NCBI GenBank assembly: GCA_029817715.1
Contig: JARUPY010000396.1
Coordinates: 4,092,001 to 4,156,000, forward strand
Source: Melastoma dodecandrum
Taxonomy: Eukaryota; Streptophyta; Magnoliopsida; Myrtales; Melastomataceae
Direction: 5' to 3'
Length of the DNA: 64,000 bases
Shown here: in pieces, positions 47,630-58,546 of the stretch
Numbering within the stretch: the stretch's first letter is position 1
How the letters are laid out: every line of letters begins with the position of its first letter
Translations under genes and position numbers: made by a program
Notes under the pieces: model-generated
Told to the model about the DNA's origin: nothing
Seen by the model: only the letters and a program-made list of their open reading frames with translations
The model's database searches: none

Positions 47630-47933
47630 TTCCTCAAGGGACTTGGCCGGCTTCTTGCATTGCGTGCTGTGCTTCGAGTCGTGGATTGTTTGGAAAGGGA
47701 AAGCCAAGTGGACCCCTCTCCACATAGGACCCCCTGTCCACGTAGGACGTCTCTGTTCTTTTTCAACATAAGACGTCCTGGCAACGTCGGCAATCTGCCT
47801 AACGTCGTCTAAGATTAACCAAAAAAAAGGTTGATGATATAGTTAGTGATATTTTTGCATATGTAAAAAAAATGTTGACAAAAAAGAAAGTTCGTAATTA
47901 GGAACATAAATGTATATTTTGTCATTAAATATA

Positions 47934-48176
47934 TATTGTTTTTTTTCGTAATTAGCCGAGACATTATTTAAATTGAATTATAATAAAGTCAAAATGTGGC
48001 CTCTTCCTCATCAGACGTCGCTGTTACTTCTACTTTTGTTCCCTCCAAAATAGGACGATCAAGTATCAATCGATCGGCTCGGATCTTAAAAAAAAAATGG
48101 CGACCTGAAGCTGCGTGTGTTCTGAAATTCTGCTACGTCGGGGGAGCTTCATCGATGCGCCGCCGAGGGTTTAACT
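47934..48176. other. Short spacer, no gene recognised
   Basis: An open frame at 47996-48187 (+) has no recognisable domain and runs into the target duplication of the fold-back element. Confidence 0.4.
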
Positions 48177-48186
48177 CGAGATGGTA

Positions 48187-49652
48187 GAAAGAGGCTAACG
48201 GTACTTGTACGTAACCATTACGTTGTTTACTAAAATCGACTTTTTTTTAGTAAACTTTACTAAAAATCGACGTTTTTTAGTAAAATCGTTAGTAAATTAC
48301 TAAAAAAAATTAGTAATCGTTACTAATTTTTCACTGTTTGACCTTTTGGAAAGCTACTAAACTACGTTTAGTAAATCGGCAGAAAAATTTACTAAACTTT
48401 TTAGTAACCGTTTACTAAAAATATCAGTGGTTTCGCCTTTTTTTTAGTAACCGTTACTAAAATTTCACTGTTCAAGTTTAGTAAACGGTTACTAAATTTT
48501 TTAGTAAATTTTTCCTCCGATTTACTAAACGTAGTTTAGTAACTTTCCGAAAGGTTAAACAGTGAAAAATTAGTAACGGTTACTAATTTTTTAGTAAAAT
48601 TTCTATTTTTAGTAATTTTCCAGGTACGCTGTCGAACGATTTTAGTAATGCTTAACTAATTTTATAAGCGAAATTAGTAAATTACTGTGTAACATAGTAA
48701 AGTCGTTAGTAAATTACTAAAATCGTCATTTTTTTTTGTAATCGTTTACTATTTTTTGAACGAAATGTGCTGAAAATTTAGTAATCGATTACTAAACCTT
48801 TTAGTAATTTACTAGATAGAAGAGTACATTCCGAACCTAAAATCGAACCTACTTTCAGTAAGAAATTACCATTTTACCCAAGCGGTAAAATTACAAATAG
48901 GTTCGGTTTTAGGTTCGGACTGAAAATTCGTAAACGATTTTGTAATTTACCGCTGGGGTAAAATGGTAATTTCATACTGAAAACATGTTCAGTTTTAGGT
49001 TCGGAATGTACTGTTCTGGTTAGTAAATTACTAAAAAGTTTAGTAATCGATTACTAAATTTTCAGCACATTTCGCTCAAAAAATATTAAACAATTACGAA
49101 AAAAATGACGACTTTAGTAATTTACTAACGATTTTACTATGTTATACAGTAATTTACTAATTTCTCTTATAAAATTAGTAAAGCATTACTAAAATCGTTC
49201 GACGCCGTACTTGGAAAATTACTAAAATTATAAGTTTTACTAAAAAAAATTAGTAACCGTTACTAATTTTTTATTGTTTGACCTTTCGGAAAGTTACTAA
49301 ACTACGTTTAGTAAATCGGCGGAAAAATTTACTAAACTTTTTAGTAACAGTTTACTAAACTTTAACAGCGAAATTTTAGTAACGGTTACTAAAAAAAAGG
49401 GCGAAATCACAGATATTTTTAGTAAACGGTTACTAGAAAGTTTAGTAAATTTTTCCGCCGATTTACTAAACATAGTTTAGTAACTTTCCGAATGGTCAAA
49501 CAGTGAAAAATTAGTAACGATTACTAATTTTTTTTTAGTAATTTACTAATCATTTTACTAAAAAAAGTCGATTTTTAGTAAAGTTTACTGAAATTTTCGT
49601 CGATTTTAGTAAACAACGTAACGGTTATGTGCATGTACCGTTAGCCGCTTCC
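48187..49652. mobile_element. Fold-back element, copy B (1,466 bp), TTTAGTAA-rich
   Basis: Second copy of the family at 40549. It starts GAAAGAGGCTAACGGTACTT, ends GTACCGTTAGCCGCTTCC, and is bounded by the perfect 10-bp direct repeat CGAGATGGTA (48177-48186 and 49653-49662). The same four alternating modules (GGAAAGTTACTAAACTACG-like) and the same centre with CCGAACCTAAAA, GGGTAAAATGGTAATTTCA and TTCGTAAACGATTTTG are present. Substitutions are scattered along both arms, yet pairing between arms is kept. Coding capacity is nil. Confidence 0.9.
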
Positions 49653-49662
49653 CGAGATGGTA

Positions 49663-50470
49663 CGCCTACGAGGAAAGGTTTTATTCTAACATCTTTTCTC
49701 CACACACTTGTTCTGTTGCTAATGTAATTAATAGCCCCAGATAATGGCCCTACACTCCACAAACTCCTGCTTTGCCCAATTCGTCGCCGAATCCTTTTAG
49801 ATCCAACTTAATCGCGCAATTTAAATATTTTTGTTTTGTTTTGTTTTTCTTTGAACATTCCTAATCACGAAGTTTTATTTCAATCTCGTAAACTATGATT
49901 GGAAATATAATTATATTTTAAAATCTTGAGTCCCCAATGAAAGAATTAACTCGTGTTATTTTAATGAGGGATGAGGATCATCTCCACTCGGGATAAGCTT
50001 AACAGTTTTAACTTAAATGACCCTAATCTTACTTTTATTAATCTTACGTTTTTCCAGAAAATAATAAAATAACTTCATTAATCCTTTTAAATAAATTATT
50101 TTTATTAATCAATTTAAGAAATATAATTCGATATTATTTCCACTTTTAACAACTATAGCACAAAGTTTTAGTTTATTTTTTTAATATGGAGTATCTTTTA
50201 CAACTTGTTAGTTAATATGTTAAACCATAATGTCAATCGAATCCGTCTTACCCTAGATAATTAACAAGTAATAAAAAAACCACTTATACATTAGAAGTTT
50301 TCCTAACCATTGATCAAAGTATTGAAATAACATGGTCATTAACTCGACATTATCGATTTTATTCCAATTACATCGCATAGATTCACATTCAACCAAAAGT
50401 AATTAACTTTATCTTTGTGGGGAAGAGTATAGGAAAAAAGGAAAAGAAAAAGCAAGAAAGAGAGTACCAA
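49663..50470. other. AT-rich intergenic DNA
   Basis: No feature supported. Confidence 0.4.
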
Positions 50471-50477
50471 TATTAGT

Positions 50478-50535
50478 TAGTCCAAATGGTAAGGAGGTTG
50501 AATTCCTTAAGAAGTTCTTGGGTTCGAAATCTATC
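50478..50535 (+). repeat. tRNA-related SINE head
   Basis: A pol III box A-like TAGTCCAAATGG (50478-50489) is followed 31 bp later by a box B-like GGTTCGAAATC (50521-50531), the internal promoter spacing of a tRNA-derived SINE. The sequence does not fold as an intact tRNA cloverleaf by eye. The 3' end of the SINE was not located. Confidence 0.55.
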
Positions 50536-52279
50536 GTATGCAGCCACCCCTGTCTGAATACCCATCCGGAAAACAAGAAAGAAAGAGAATTGTATCTTAG
50601 TGATCGCTGCCTCCTTTAAAGGACAACCATAGAATGAAAAAGTGAGTTCGAAAAGAGTATAACGTCTCTTGTCCATCCTTGTTGACACAAGGAACCCGAT
50701 TCTTCTGATTTTGAGTCTTAAAGGCTCATAATTTAATCAGCTTCGTCCCCCGTGTCATTTTTATTTGAGATACGTTGTATGAGTTGGTGTGGGGCATCTA
50801 ATGTCGGGATCCCAACAATAGCACAGCACTTAAAGTTATTAAATCATATTACCACAACAACCGAAAGCATGTAATGCGAATTCATTTGTCTGCCAATCGT
50901 AGCAAATATTCCCACTCCAAAAGCCCCAAACCAACAACAATCAAATTCTGCCGTCACAACAACATCAATTAGGCGTCGCCAGAGAAGTTCATCTCTGCGA
51001 TAGAAGCACAAACCAGAAAGCCTCGCGAAACAAGCTGTGAATGCGATATTTTCTTCTTTCTCGAGAAAACGACAATGATAAGCTTGAGGAAAGATCGAGT
51101 CCCCATCTCGATCACAAACCGATATTTAGTCTTAGATGTAATAATCTTAGTCAAGATGATACGTCTACTGGACAATTGAAGTCGGCGACTCCTAAAGTCG
51201 TTGGGTAGTAAATAACCCCCTCCACGATCGGCTGGAAAGTTTGACAATTCTTTGAGACTAAAATGTATACTCCACTTGTAATAAAAGTCGACATGCAGGT
51301 GACCTAAAGTCAAGTTTTGTTTCAACTTTTTGTCAATCACCCCTTTAGGAAAACGGTGAGAAAGGGAGCCCATCCGCCTGCACCACCTATCAAATGAAGT
51401 AAACATAAATCGTTAAATCGGGAGGACAAGACATGGACACATTCGAAGTAGCTTCATGCCGGCAATGTACGTCAATTAGTGATAGTGTGTGCATAGGGAA
51501 CAGGGGAATGATCAACTGAAGTTGCCTTTCGATAGGGAGTTGGTGGGGTGATATGTGATTTGCTAGATATGGAAATTGTGAAGAGGTATTGGTGACATAT
51601 TCCGGGAAGATCTCATTGATAATGTCGTGACGTTTCGTTGCAGTTGCCCACCACAAATGATATGTAATAAAAAGAAAGAAACCTTATGGGATGTCACTAT
51701 TCAATAATAATAATTATTATTATTGATCGTTGATTCGTTTCCTTTTTCCTCGCCCTCATTGAACGGTAGAAAAGTAGTCAGTGCAACAACAGTCAAAGTG
51801 GGTGGTGGGGGCTTATTTTTCTTCCTTCAAAGAAAAGAATAAGTGGGCAAGTGGATTCGTGGGTCAACCTTTGCTGTCCATCTCCGGATATCAATCATTT
51901 AATTAATTTCATACCAACATTCTGAATGGTAAAAGTTAAATGGAGACACGTGCACGCCCATGTGTTATATTTACTTTTTGTTAATGGAGTAATAATGACT
52001 ACTCTTTGAAATTGAACAACTGTTTTATTTTCTCTTATATAAAATGAGGTAATGATATCGCGTGAAGTGATTACAATGCGTGTATTTTGATGAAATTTTT
52101 ACTGGTAATAGAATTATAAAGGAAAAGTGTCTCACTATTGTCATGTATTTGATGAACCAAAGGCGAGTATTTTGCGTGCTTAGAGCTTTAATGACCGAAG
52201 AAAAAGGAAAAGAAAACACGCCTATCTAATTGGGTAGTTAGCAGAGGGAGTGGAGACAAAACGGATTTGTTCTATGAAA
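50536..52279. other. Intergenic DNA with unassigned frames
   Basis: Minus-strand frames at 50969-51406 and 51390-51656 are of moderate length but contain no domain I recognise and no convincing splice structure. A pseudogene or chance is possible. The remainder is AT-rich. Confidence 0.35.
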
Positions 52280-53620
52280 CGTGATTGGTTAGTATGTGTT
52301 CGCTCCGGGAGTGATCGCGGACAAGTCGGATTCAAACACGACGGATATCTTTAGCACTACGAGCAACTAGTATTCGGAGGTTCGTTGAATGTGTGGTCGC
52401 CGAATGAATGAAAATAGAGAGAGGGAGAAGACAATTGACGAACACCCTTAAGCGGAAGCACTTAAGGAAGTCATCGACGATGCCTTCGAAAGGAAGCAAG
52501 AGCGTAGGAGCACAGAGAGCTTGAACGCTGGAATGCTTGAAGGATAAAAAGACTATATGTCCGTCTGTAGAGAGGTGTATGTGTACAATGCCTAAGAACA
52601 ACTATTTATACTAAGTTAGACCTACATATGTACGGTAATGAAATATTGCACGTATATTACGTATCCCTTGCTGCCAGTCTTCATAGAATATCTTCTTTCC
52701 ATCAAACTTGCCAACAATTTCCTTCCAAATATTGAGATTATCCGAAATCTTCCTTAACAGCTACTAATCTTGCCCATTAGCCTTCGCCGTAGAGTTTCCT
52801 CGCTCGCCCAATTGACTGTCGCTTGTCGCTTCGCTGACTCTTGTCGCCTTGTAACCCTGTCGCTTGATGACTACTTCGCCCAACAAATCTTCGCCTGATG
52901 TGTTTCCGTGGCCACCTCCTCACTGGGTTTCCCGTACCTTGGACCTATATTCTGGATCGTTGATCCACAGATAAAGTCGAGATATGTGACTCAAAATTTC
53001 TGTCGCTAAACACTGTGCTTTTTTAGTGGGTAAAGTTAGGTCTCCTTGGACATTCCGGGTGAAATGTGTCGCATCTTCAAGTGTCTCTTTCGCCCCATCT
53101 TCACCCATCATGATTATTCGTATTTCCTCTTTCTTTCATGTGTTCTACGATATGAAGAAATTAAAAATACGATAATAAATTCTAGAAACACTTATACTCG
53201 TGTTATCCATTTCACAATCAACATGGAGGTCGAAGAGTATCATGTAAATGTATCCTAGTTGATTCATCGATAAAATTGACAAAGATCAGTGAATTACTCC
53301 CGGTCGGAGTCTCGACGGGAGCGTGGATGGAGGGCGAAATTATGGTTGGATTATTCTTAATGTCCAACGAAATTATCATGGCCATTACACCTCTCCTAGT
53401 ACACATTCTCAAAACATTACATCTCGTATCCACTAACGTGTCTCGAAACCGAATTTCAATGGAAATAAGTCTGGACGTTCCCTTTTTTGGCCTTAATAGC
53501 GTTTCGTGTATGACATTCGACAATACAATACTAAACAACCAAGATTCGTATCAAGTATATATAACACACTCTATTCAGATCAAATATGGAATTAACTTAT
53601 AACCATAAAATCGACTTGAT
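52280..53620. other. Possible minus-strand LTR and unassigned frames
   Basis: On the minus strand TATAAATAG occurs at about 52604-52612 followed by an LTR-like leader, and a frame at 52920-53111 resembles a decayed retrotransposon product. Overlapping frames on both strands at 53218-53602 have no recognised domain. No LTR ends could be fixed. Confidence 0.3.
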
Positions 53621-54212
53621 CATCGGATTACAAGCCCATTTTGGGCGGAAGAAATTTACTAATTATTTGAGTGTAGTTAGTAAGGAGAATGGGGTCATTC
53701 CAATATGTCGCACTAGTATCATTCTGTCAAAAAGCATTCTTTTGTAATAATGTATTCCTTTTGAGCATATAATGCAATCGTTTCTTCATATATTGGATCC
53801 ATTTGGATTTGATTATATCTCAAATATTTGTCCATGTTATGAAGGGTTTTATACCATTTATTATAATCTATAATAAAATCGGAAAAATCATCCGTACCAT
53901 AAACATTGTTGAAAACACGCGATCAACATAAACATAAAGTTATCACTTTTTCTTCCTAACATGCATAATATTTGTAAAGTTAGATATTTTACCTCTCATT
54001 ATTGACTTTAGTTTCTATCAATAAGAAAAATATTTTTAAAGTTCGTTTTATAGTTGGAGGTAAATCTCATAAGAAATTAATGTGGCATTTAGTACAAGAA
54101 AAGAAAAACGTCCGAATAGAATTATAAGTAGATTAGAATCGAAATTTCCTGAATAGAAATGAATTTTTAACCTTTCTATTTCAAATTGGTTTATAATTAT
54201 ATTTTAAATTAG
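53621..54212. other. AT-rich intergenic DNA
   Basis: No feature supported. Confidence 0.4.
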
Positions 54213-54654
54213 GCCAAATTATCCAATATATCCTAAACTATACCGGTTTTTTCTGATTTATCCTATCGTTTACATAATATCTCCATATATCCCAAATTTA
54301 CTCCGTTACTTCTTATCTATCCTTCGTCAGTCGTCCGACTAATAGAAGTTGACGTGACGCTGACATGGCACTAACGCCGTCAGTCGCCCCGCCGTCACAA
54401 AATAAATCGCTAGCCAAATTATCCGATTTATCTTAAACTATATCGGTTTTTTCTGATTTATTATATCGTTTACATAATATCTCCATATATCCCAAACTTA
54501 CTCTATTACTTCTTATATATCCTCCGTCAGTCGACGACTGACGGAAGTTGACATGGCGCTGACACGACACTAACGCCATACTGACGGAAGTTGACGTGGC
54601 GCTGACACGACACTAACGCCATCAGTCGCCCCGCCGTCATAAAATAAATCGCCC
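54213..54654 (+). repeat. Tandem duplication of a Mutator-type end, about 200-bp unit
   Basis: Unit 1 is 54213-54412 and unit 2 starts at 54413 (both GCCAAATTATCC, then TTTTTTCTGATTTAT, ATCTCCATATATCCC and CGTCAGTCGCCCCGCCGTCA). Unit 2 contains an extra internal duplication of CTGACGGAAGTTGACRTGGC through CTAACGCCAT. The sequence type matches the ends of the MITE at 6343 and the Pack-MULE at 38768. A partner end on the right was not found. Confidence 0.75.
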
Positions 54655-54699
54655 AAACTAACCCTAAACCCCCAAATCGGGCACCGATCCATAACTTGG

Positions 54700-55240
54700 A
54701 GCTATGCCTCTGCAATTGGGCGGACCCAAGAGGACTGCGTCCGGGCTTTGGATCTGGAAGGGATGCCTTCGTCATCTGAAATTGCACCGCCTCCCGTATT
54801 TGATGTCTGTCGAAGTTGGACGCATGCCATCGACAAGTCCCGGGTGATGCGTGTCTCGGGGACGATGAGCAAACTCGTTGGCATCATGGGTGGGTTTTAC
54901 GATAGTAGTTACGCGAGGCTCCAAGCAAATGCTCCATAAGATAAAGACTTGGAGCTGAAAACGAAGGCGTTGGAGAGGAAAGACCAAAGGATGAAGGGTC
55001 AGATTCGTCGTGCGATCAAAAGAGGCGCAATCCCTCTGGCTGAAGTGGGACTGGGGATCGAGGAAGGGGAATTCGAAGGCACGAGCAGGGTGAGGACCCA
55101 ATTGGAAAACATGTTCGAGGCAATGGCCAAATACTCTGCCCACTATGTGGAAGCCTACAAAGAGTTGTGCAAACTGTGTGACGAAAAACACTTAAAGAAG
55201 CTTGAAATACTCAGAGGGAATTTTGAAAAGAGTTTATTTC
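54700..55240 (+). pseudogene. Unassigned coding remnant with charged helical region
   Basis: One frame stays open from about 54700 to 55278 except for a single TAA at 54938. It reads SRVMRVSGTMSKLVGIMGGF, then LELKTKALERKDQRMKGQIR and VEAYKELCKLCDEKHLKKLE. The second part is rich in Lys and Glu and could form a coiled coil. I do not recognise the family. It lies between Mutator-type ends on the left and a gypsy LTR on the right, so it may be transposon cargo or a retrotransposon accessory frame. Confidence 0.4.
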
Positions 55241-55379
55241 TTTCGTTAAATTTTTGGCTTTTTTATGCATTACGATGAAATAAAGTTTCGTTCTTTGCTA
55301 GATTGGCAGGCCTGTTTGAACGTGCTCAAGTAAATCATTGCCATCTATAGGCATTAAATTTTTGTCTTCTATAATCATA

Positions 55380-56052
55380 GGGCTTCATATAAAGCCTAGT
55401 GGATGAGCTATAAGCCCAATCCATAAAAATGGGTCATAATGTCAAGTCCACAACGGCATATATATATATTGGGTTGTAAATGAAGGTCACAAGCCCAATC
55501 CAAACAAAACTATTTTTGGGCCAAACTAAGCCCAACTTCAAGCCCGGCCCTTAGTCCGGTCCACGGGAAGTTGCCTAATATGCAATGACTAGCTTCCTAA
55601 TATAAATCGGCTCTGGAACCCTATAAATAGAGGTCTCCTCATTCATTCAGAACACACAACACACTATAGGTGGAGAGAAGACTCTTGGAGTTCTTAAAGA
55701 TCCTTACCGCCTTCCGCTCGCCGAAGCTCTGCCAACGTCCATCTCTCCCGTGTCCTTGTGCAACGCGCCTTGAAGCTCTGCCGGATTATGCCCAAAGGCC
55801 CCGACGACTTCATCAAGATATCGAAGCTCTGCCGGATCACGCCCATAGGCCCCGACGACTTCATTAATATTTCATCCCGAAGTTCTACTGAAATTCTGCC
55901 GGAGCTTCAGGATCACCATCCACAACCGTTATTCTTCGAAGCTCGAATAAGAGGAATCACATGCTTTTCTCGTGACAAGAGACAGAACCCGCTACATTTT
56001 TACTACGACGATTTGTACGTTGATATTTCCACGCGAGATTTTAGTGTTCACA
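55380..56052 (+). mobile_element. 5' LTR of a Tat-lineage gypsy element (approximate start)
   Basis: The right edge is placed before the primer-binding site, at a TTCACA end. TATAAATA at 55622-55629 would be the U3 promoter. The left edge could not be fixed. The region contains a 51-bp tandem repeat at 55772-55873 (two units starting GAAGCTCTGCCGGAT). Confidence 0.6.
55772..55873 (+). repeat. Two tandem copies of a 51-bp unit in the LTR
   Basis: Units 55772-55822 and 55823-55873 differ at about seven positions; both read GAAGCTCTGCCGGAT, then GGCCCCGACGACTTCAT. Confidence 0.8.
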
Positions 56053-56058
56053 AATTTC

Positions 56059-56076
56059 TGGCACGCCCAGTGGGAC
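56059..56076 (+). other. Primer-binding site of the Tat-lineage element
   Basis: TGGCACGCCCAGTGGGAC follows the LTR end, of the TGG-start form expected for a tRNA 3' end. The matching tRNA was not determined. Confidence 0.6.
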
Positions 56077-56114
56077 GATCTCTACCTCTCATATCTTTAC
56101 TTTGAGGAATTCAC

Positions 56115-58528
56115 ATGGCGCCAAAGATGATTAACGTCAAGAATGCTGTCGCGTACAATCGACTTGCTGCTTTTCCTTCATTCTCATCCGGGGGCTCTTT
56201 ATCTGCGGAGTTTCCAAGGTTGGTCAAGGCTAGGACCATTGCTGAACTATATAAGGAGACTGATGAATTGCTCAAGTCCGTCTCTCCCAAGGCATCTCCA
56301 TCTTACAGGATGTCGCTGAAAAGAATATTATTAATGACGGAGATTCTCCAAAGTGGACATATGCCCAGCCTGTAGCCATGACGCGCAAACAAGCTGAAGA
56401 GACAGAAGAAATGCTCAAGTCTATCTCCCCTAAGGCTTTCCCATCTACAAGGATGTTCTTAACCAGGGAGGCTATCCAAAGTGGACGTATGCCCAATCTG
56501 TGGCCAAAACTCGCAAACAGACTGAGGAAATAGAGGGAATGGTTAGAGCAATTTCCCCTAAGTCATCTCAACCAACTGCTGGTGACAATCCCTTCGACAA
56601 GGTTCTGTTGTCTCCTATCCGCAGATAAATTTTGAAAATATTTCGTCAAGTGACTCTCCGTCGAATTCTTCCCCAGATGCAGATTCAAGTAAAGGCTTTA
56701 AACTCATGCCAGTGATGATGGCAGATACCCCTTCACTTGAAAATCCGGTCACAGCTCTCACAAAAACTGTGGATGTTATGATGCTTTTTATGAAAGAAAG
56801 AGAGCAGCAAATGGACTACATTGTCAAAAGGCTGGAGAGTAAAGACGCCGACAAAACATCTATGGAGGAAAGTTCACGCACCCAAGTTGACAAAGGAAAT
56901 GGGGTCATAAATGTTGATGATTCGGCAAAGCACACGTCCATTGTTGAAGATCCTATTCCGGCTAAAGCAATGATGAAATTAATAAAAGAAACGGTAAAGA
57001 ACGAGCTTGAGGGCAAATCATCATCATCGTCGGCATATTATAAGCCTTACAGTCGGAGAATTGAAGATCTCAAGATGTGGCCCATTTCGATGGAAAGGGG
57101 AATCCACGTCAACATGTGGCCCATTTCGTTGAAACTTGCAACAATGCATGCACAGATGGGGATTGGATGGTTAAGCAGTTTGTTCGCTCTCTGAAGGGAA
57201 ACGCTTTTGACTGGTACATTGATCTCAAGCCAGGCACAATTGATAGTTGGGAACAATTGGAAAGGGAATTTCTGAATCGCTTCTACAGCACGCGACGCGT
57301 AGTGAGCATGATTGAGCTAACTAATATTCGTCAATGGGAGGAAGAATCCGTCGTCGACTATATCCAACGATGGAGGAATCTGAGCGTGAACTGTAGGGAT
57401 CGTCTATCAGAGGAAACGTCTATCGACATGTGCATTCAAGGCATACTCTGGAGAATTCGATATATTCCATAAGGGCTCAAACCACGATCATTCAAGGAGT
57501 TGGCGACGAAGGCTCATGATATGGAGTTAAGCTTTATTGGGACCAACATAAGTAACATCCCAATACCTGAGTCACCTAGAGCGACAGGAAGATCAGGAAA
57601 TAGAACTGGGGGCAAGCCCACTTTCAAAGATACGAAGAAACAGGTAATGACTATAGATGCAACTCCTGTCAAAGTGCCAATTGCAAAAGGAAAAGTCCCA
57701 GCAAATGGACAATCACTTGCAGAAGCACCCAGGATGGAGAGGCAACGCCCAACTCTTGAAGAAAGGCAAAATAAGAAATATCCTTTTCCTGATGAAGATG
57801 TTGCAGAAATATTTGAGTATCTATTGTCTTATAAAATGATCGAGCTTCCCCAATCAAAGCGACTGCAACAAGCGAATCTGGCTGACCATCCCAACTTCTG
57901 CAAGTACCATCGCGTCTTAGGCCATCCAATTGAGAAGTGTTTCGTCTTTAAGGAGAAGGTCATGGAGTTTGTATGTGACAACAAGATTGATTTAGGAGCC
58001 TACATTGCACCTTTGAATATGATCAGTGTCGCAAACAATGATACTCCTAACATCATATTCGGAACTGTCGATTCTGCTAAGATAATTGGACTACAAAGTC
58101 GGGGGATAATACAACAATATATGACCAAGGTGTCAAGTTGTGTGCTTAGCTCTGAAGAAGTATCTATTGAAGAAGGCTGGACTTTGGTGACTCACAAAAG
58201 GAATCAGAAGAGGTCTTCTAAGCCTGTTAAGAAAACGCCTCCTATACGAGCAAAGATTGCGATGATGTCACCAATAAAAGCGTATTCCAGGATAAAAGAG
58301 GAGAGTTCACTAGATGACCAGTCCTTGAAGAAACCAACCTCGGCTACGTTATGGGATTTCTTTCCGGAACGTTTTCAAAAACTTGCAAATCTGTCTAGGA
58401 GTTGTCACCACATTGATGCAGACAAAGAAGTGATAGCCGCGAAGGTCGACACACCAGAAGATCCCGTAGTAATGAATGGTAACCACCATAAGATCCCAGA
58501 AGATCCCGCGAAGGTCGACACACCATAA
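56115..58528 (+). pseudogene. gag of the Tat-lineage gypsy element
   Basis: Gag starts at MAPKMINVKNAVAYNRLAAF. A roughly 120-bp segment (LLKSVSPKAS, then QSGHMP) is duplicated in tandem at about 56265-56515, with frame breaks. The gag domain proper reads FDGKGNPRQHVAHFVETCNN, GNAFDWYIDLKPGTIDSWEQ and FYSTRRVVSMIELTNIRQWE (57077-57472). A short local duplication near 57077-57130 and an in-frame stop follow. A zinc-knuckle-like CKYHRVLGHPIEKC lies at about 57900-57940. The frame then runs to 58528 without a recognisable aspartic protease, so the protease domain appears deleted. Confidence 0.85.
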
Positions 58529-58546
58529 GTAACCACCGGTGACGTA

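Larger units (their letters stand above)
46602..47923. mobile_element. Pack-MULE carrying two ERF gene pieces (1,322 bp)
   Basis: The terminal inverted repeats begin GGCAAAATATACGTTTATGT and GACAAAATATACATTTATGT (complement of the right end) and continue, with indels, for about 260 bp through GAACTTTC, ATCACTAACTAT and GCCGACGT. The flanks AATAAATATA (46592-46601) and ATTAAATATA (47924-47933) are a 10-bp target duplication with one mismatch. The interior is GC-rich and contains the AP2/ERF 5' part on the minus strand and the ERF 3' part on the plus strand. No transposase frame is present, so it is non-autonomous. Confidence 0.85.

Noticed and set aside
50478..50550. Functional tRNA gene
   Set aside because: Box A and box B are present but the acceptor and anticodon stems do not pair convincingly.
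50969..51656. Two minus-strand frames (145 and 88 codons)
   Set aside because: They overlap in different frames, lack a recognisable domain and no splice model joins them convincingly.
53218..53602. Overlapping frames on both strands as a possible viral or retroelement protein
   Set aside because: No motif of reverse transcriptase, integrase, protease or movement protein could be identified in either direction.
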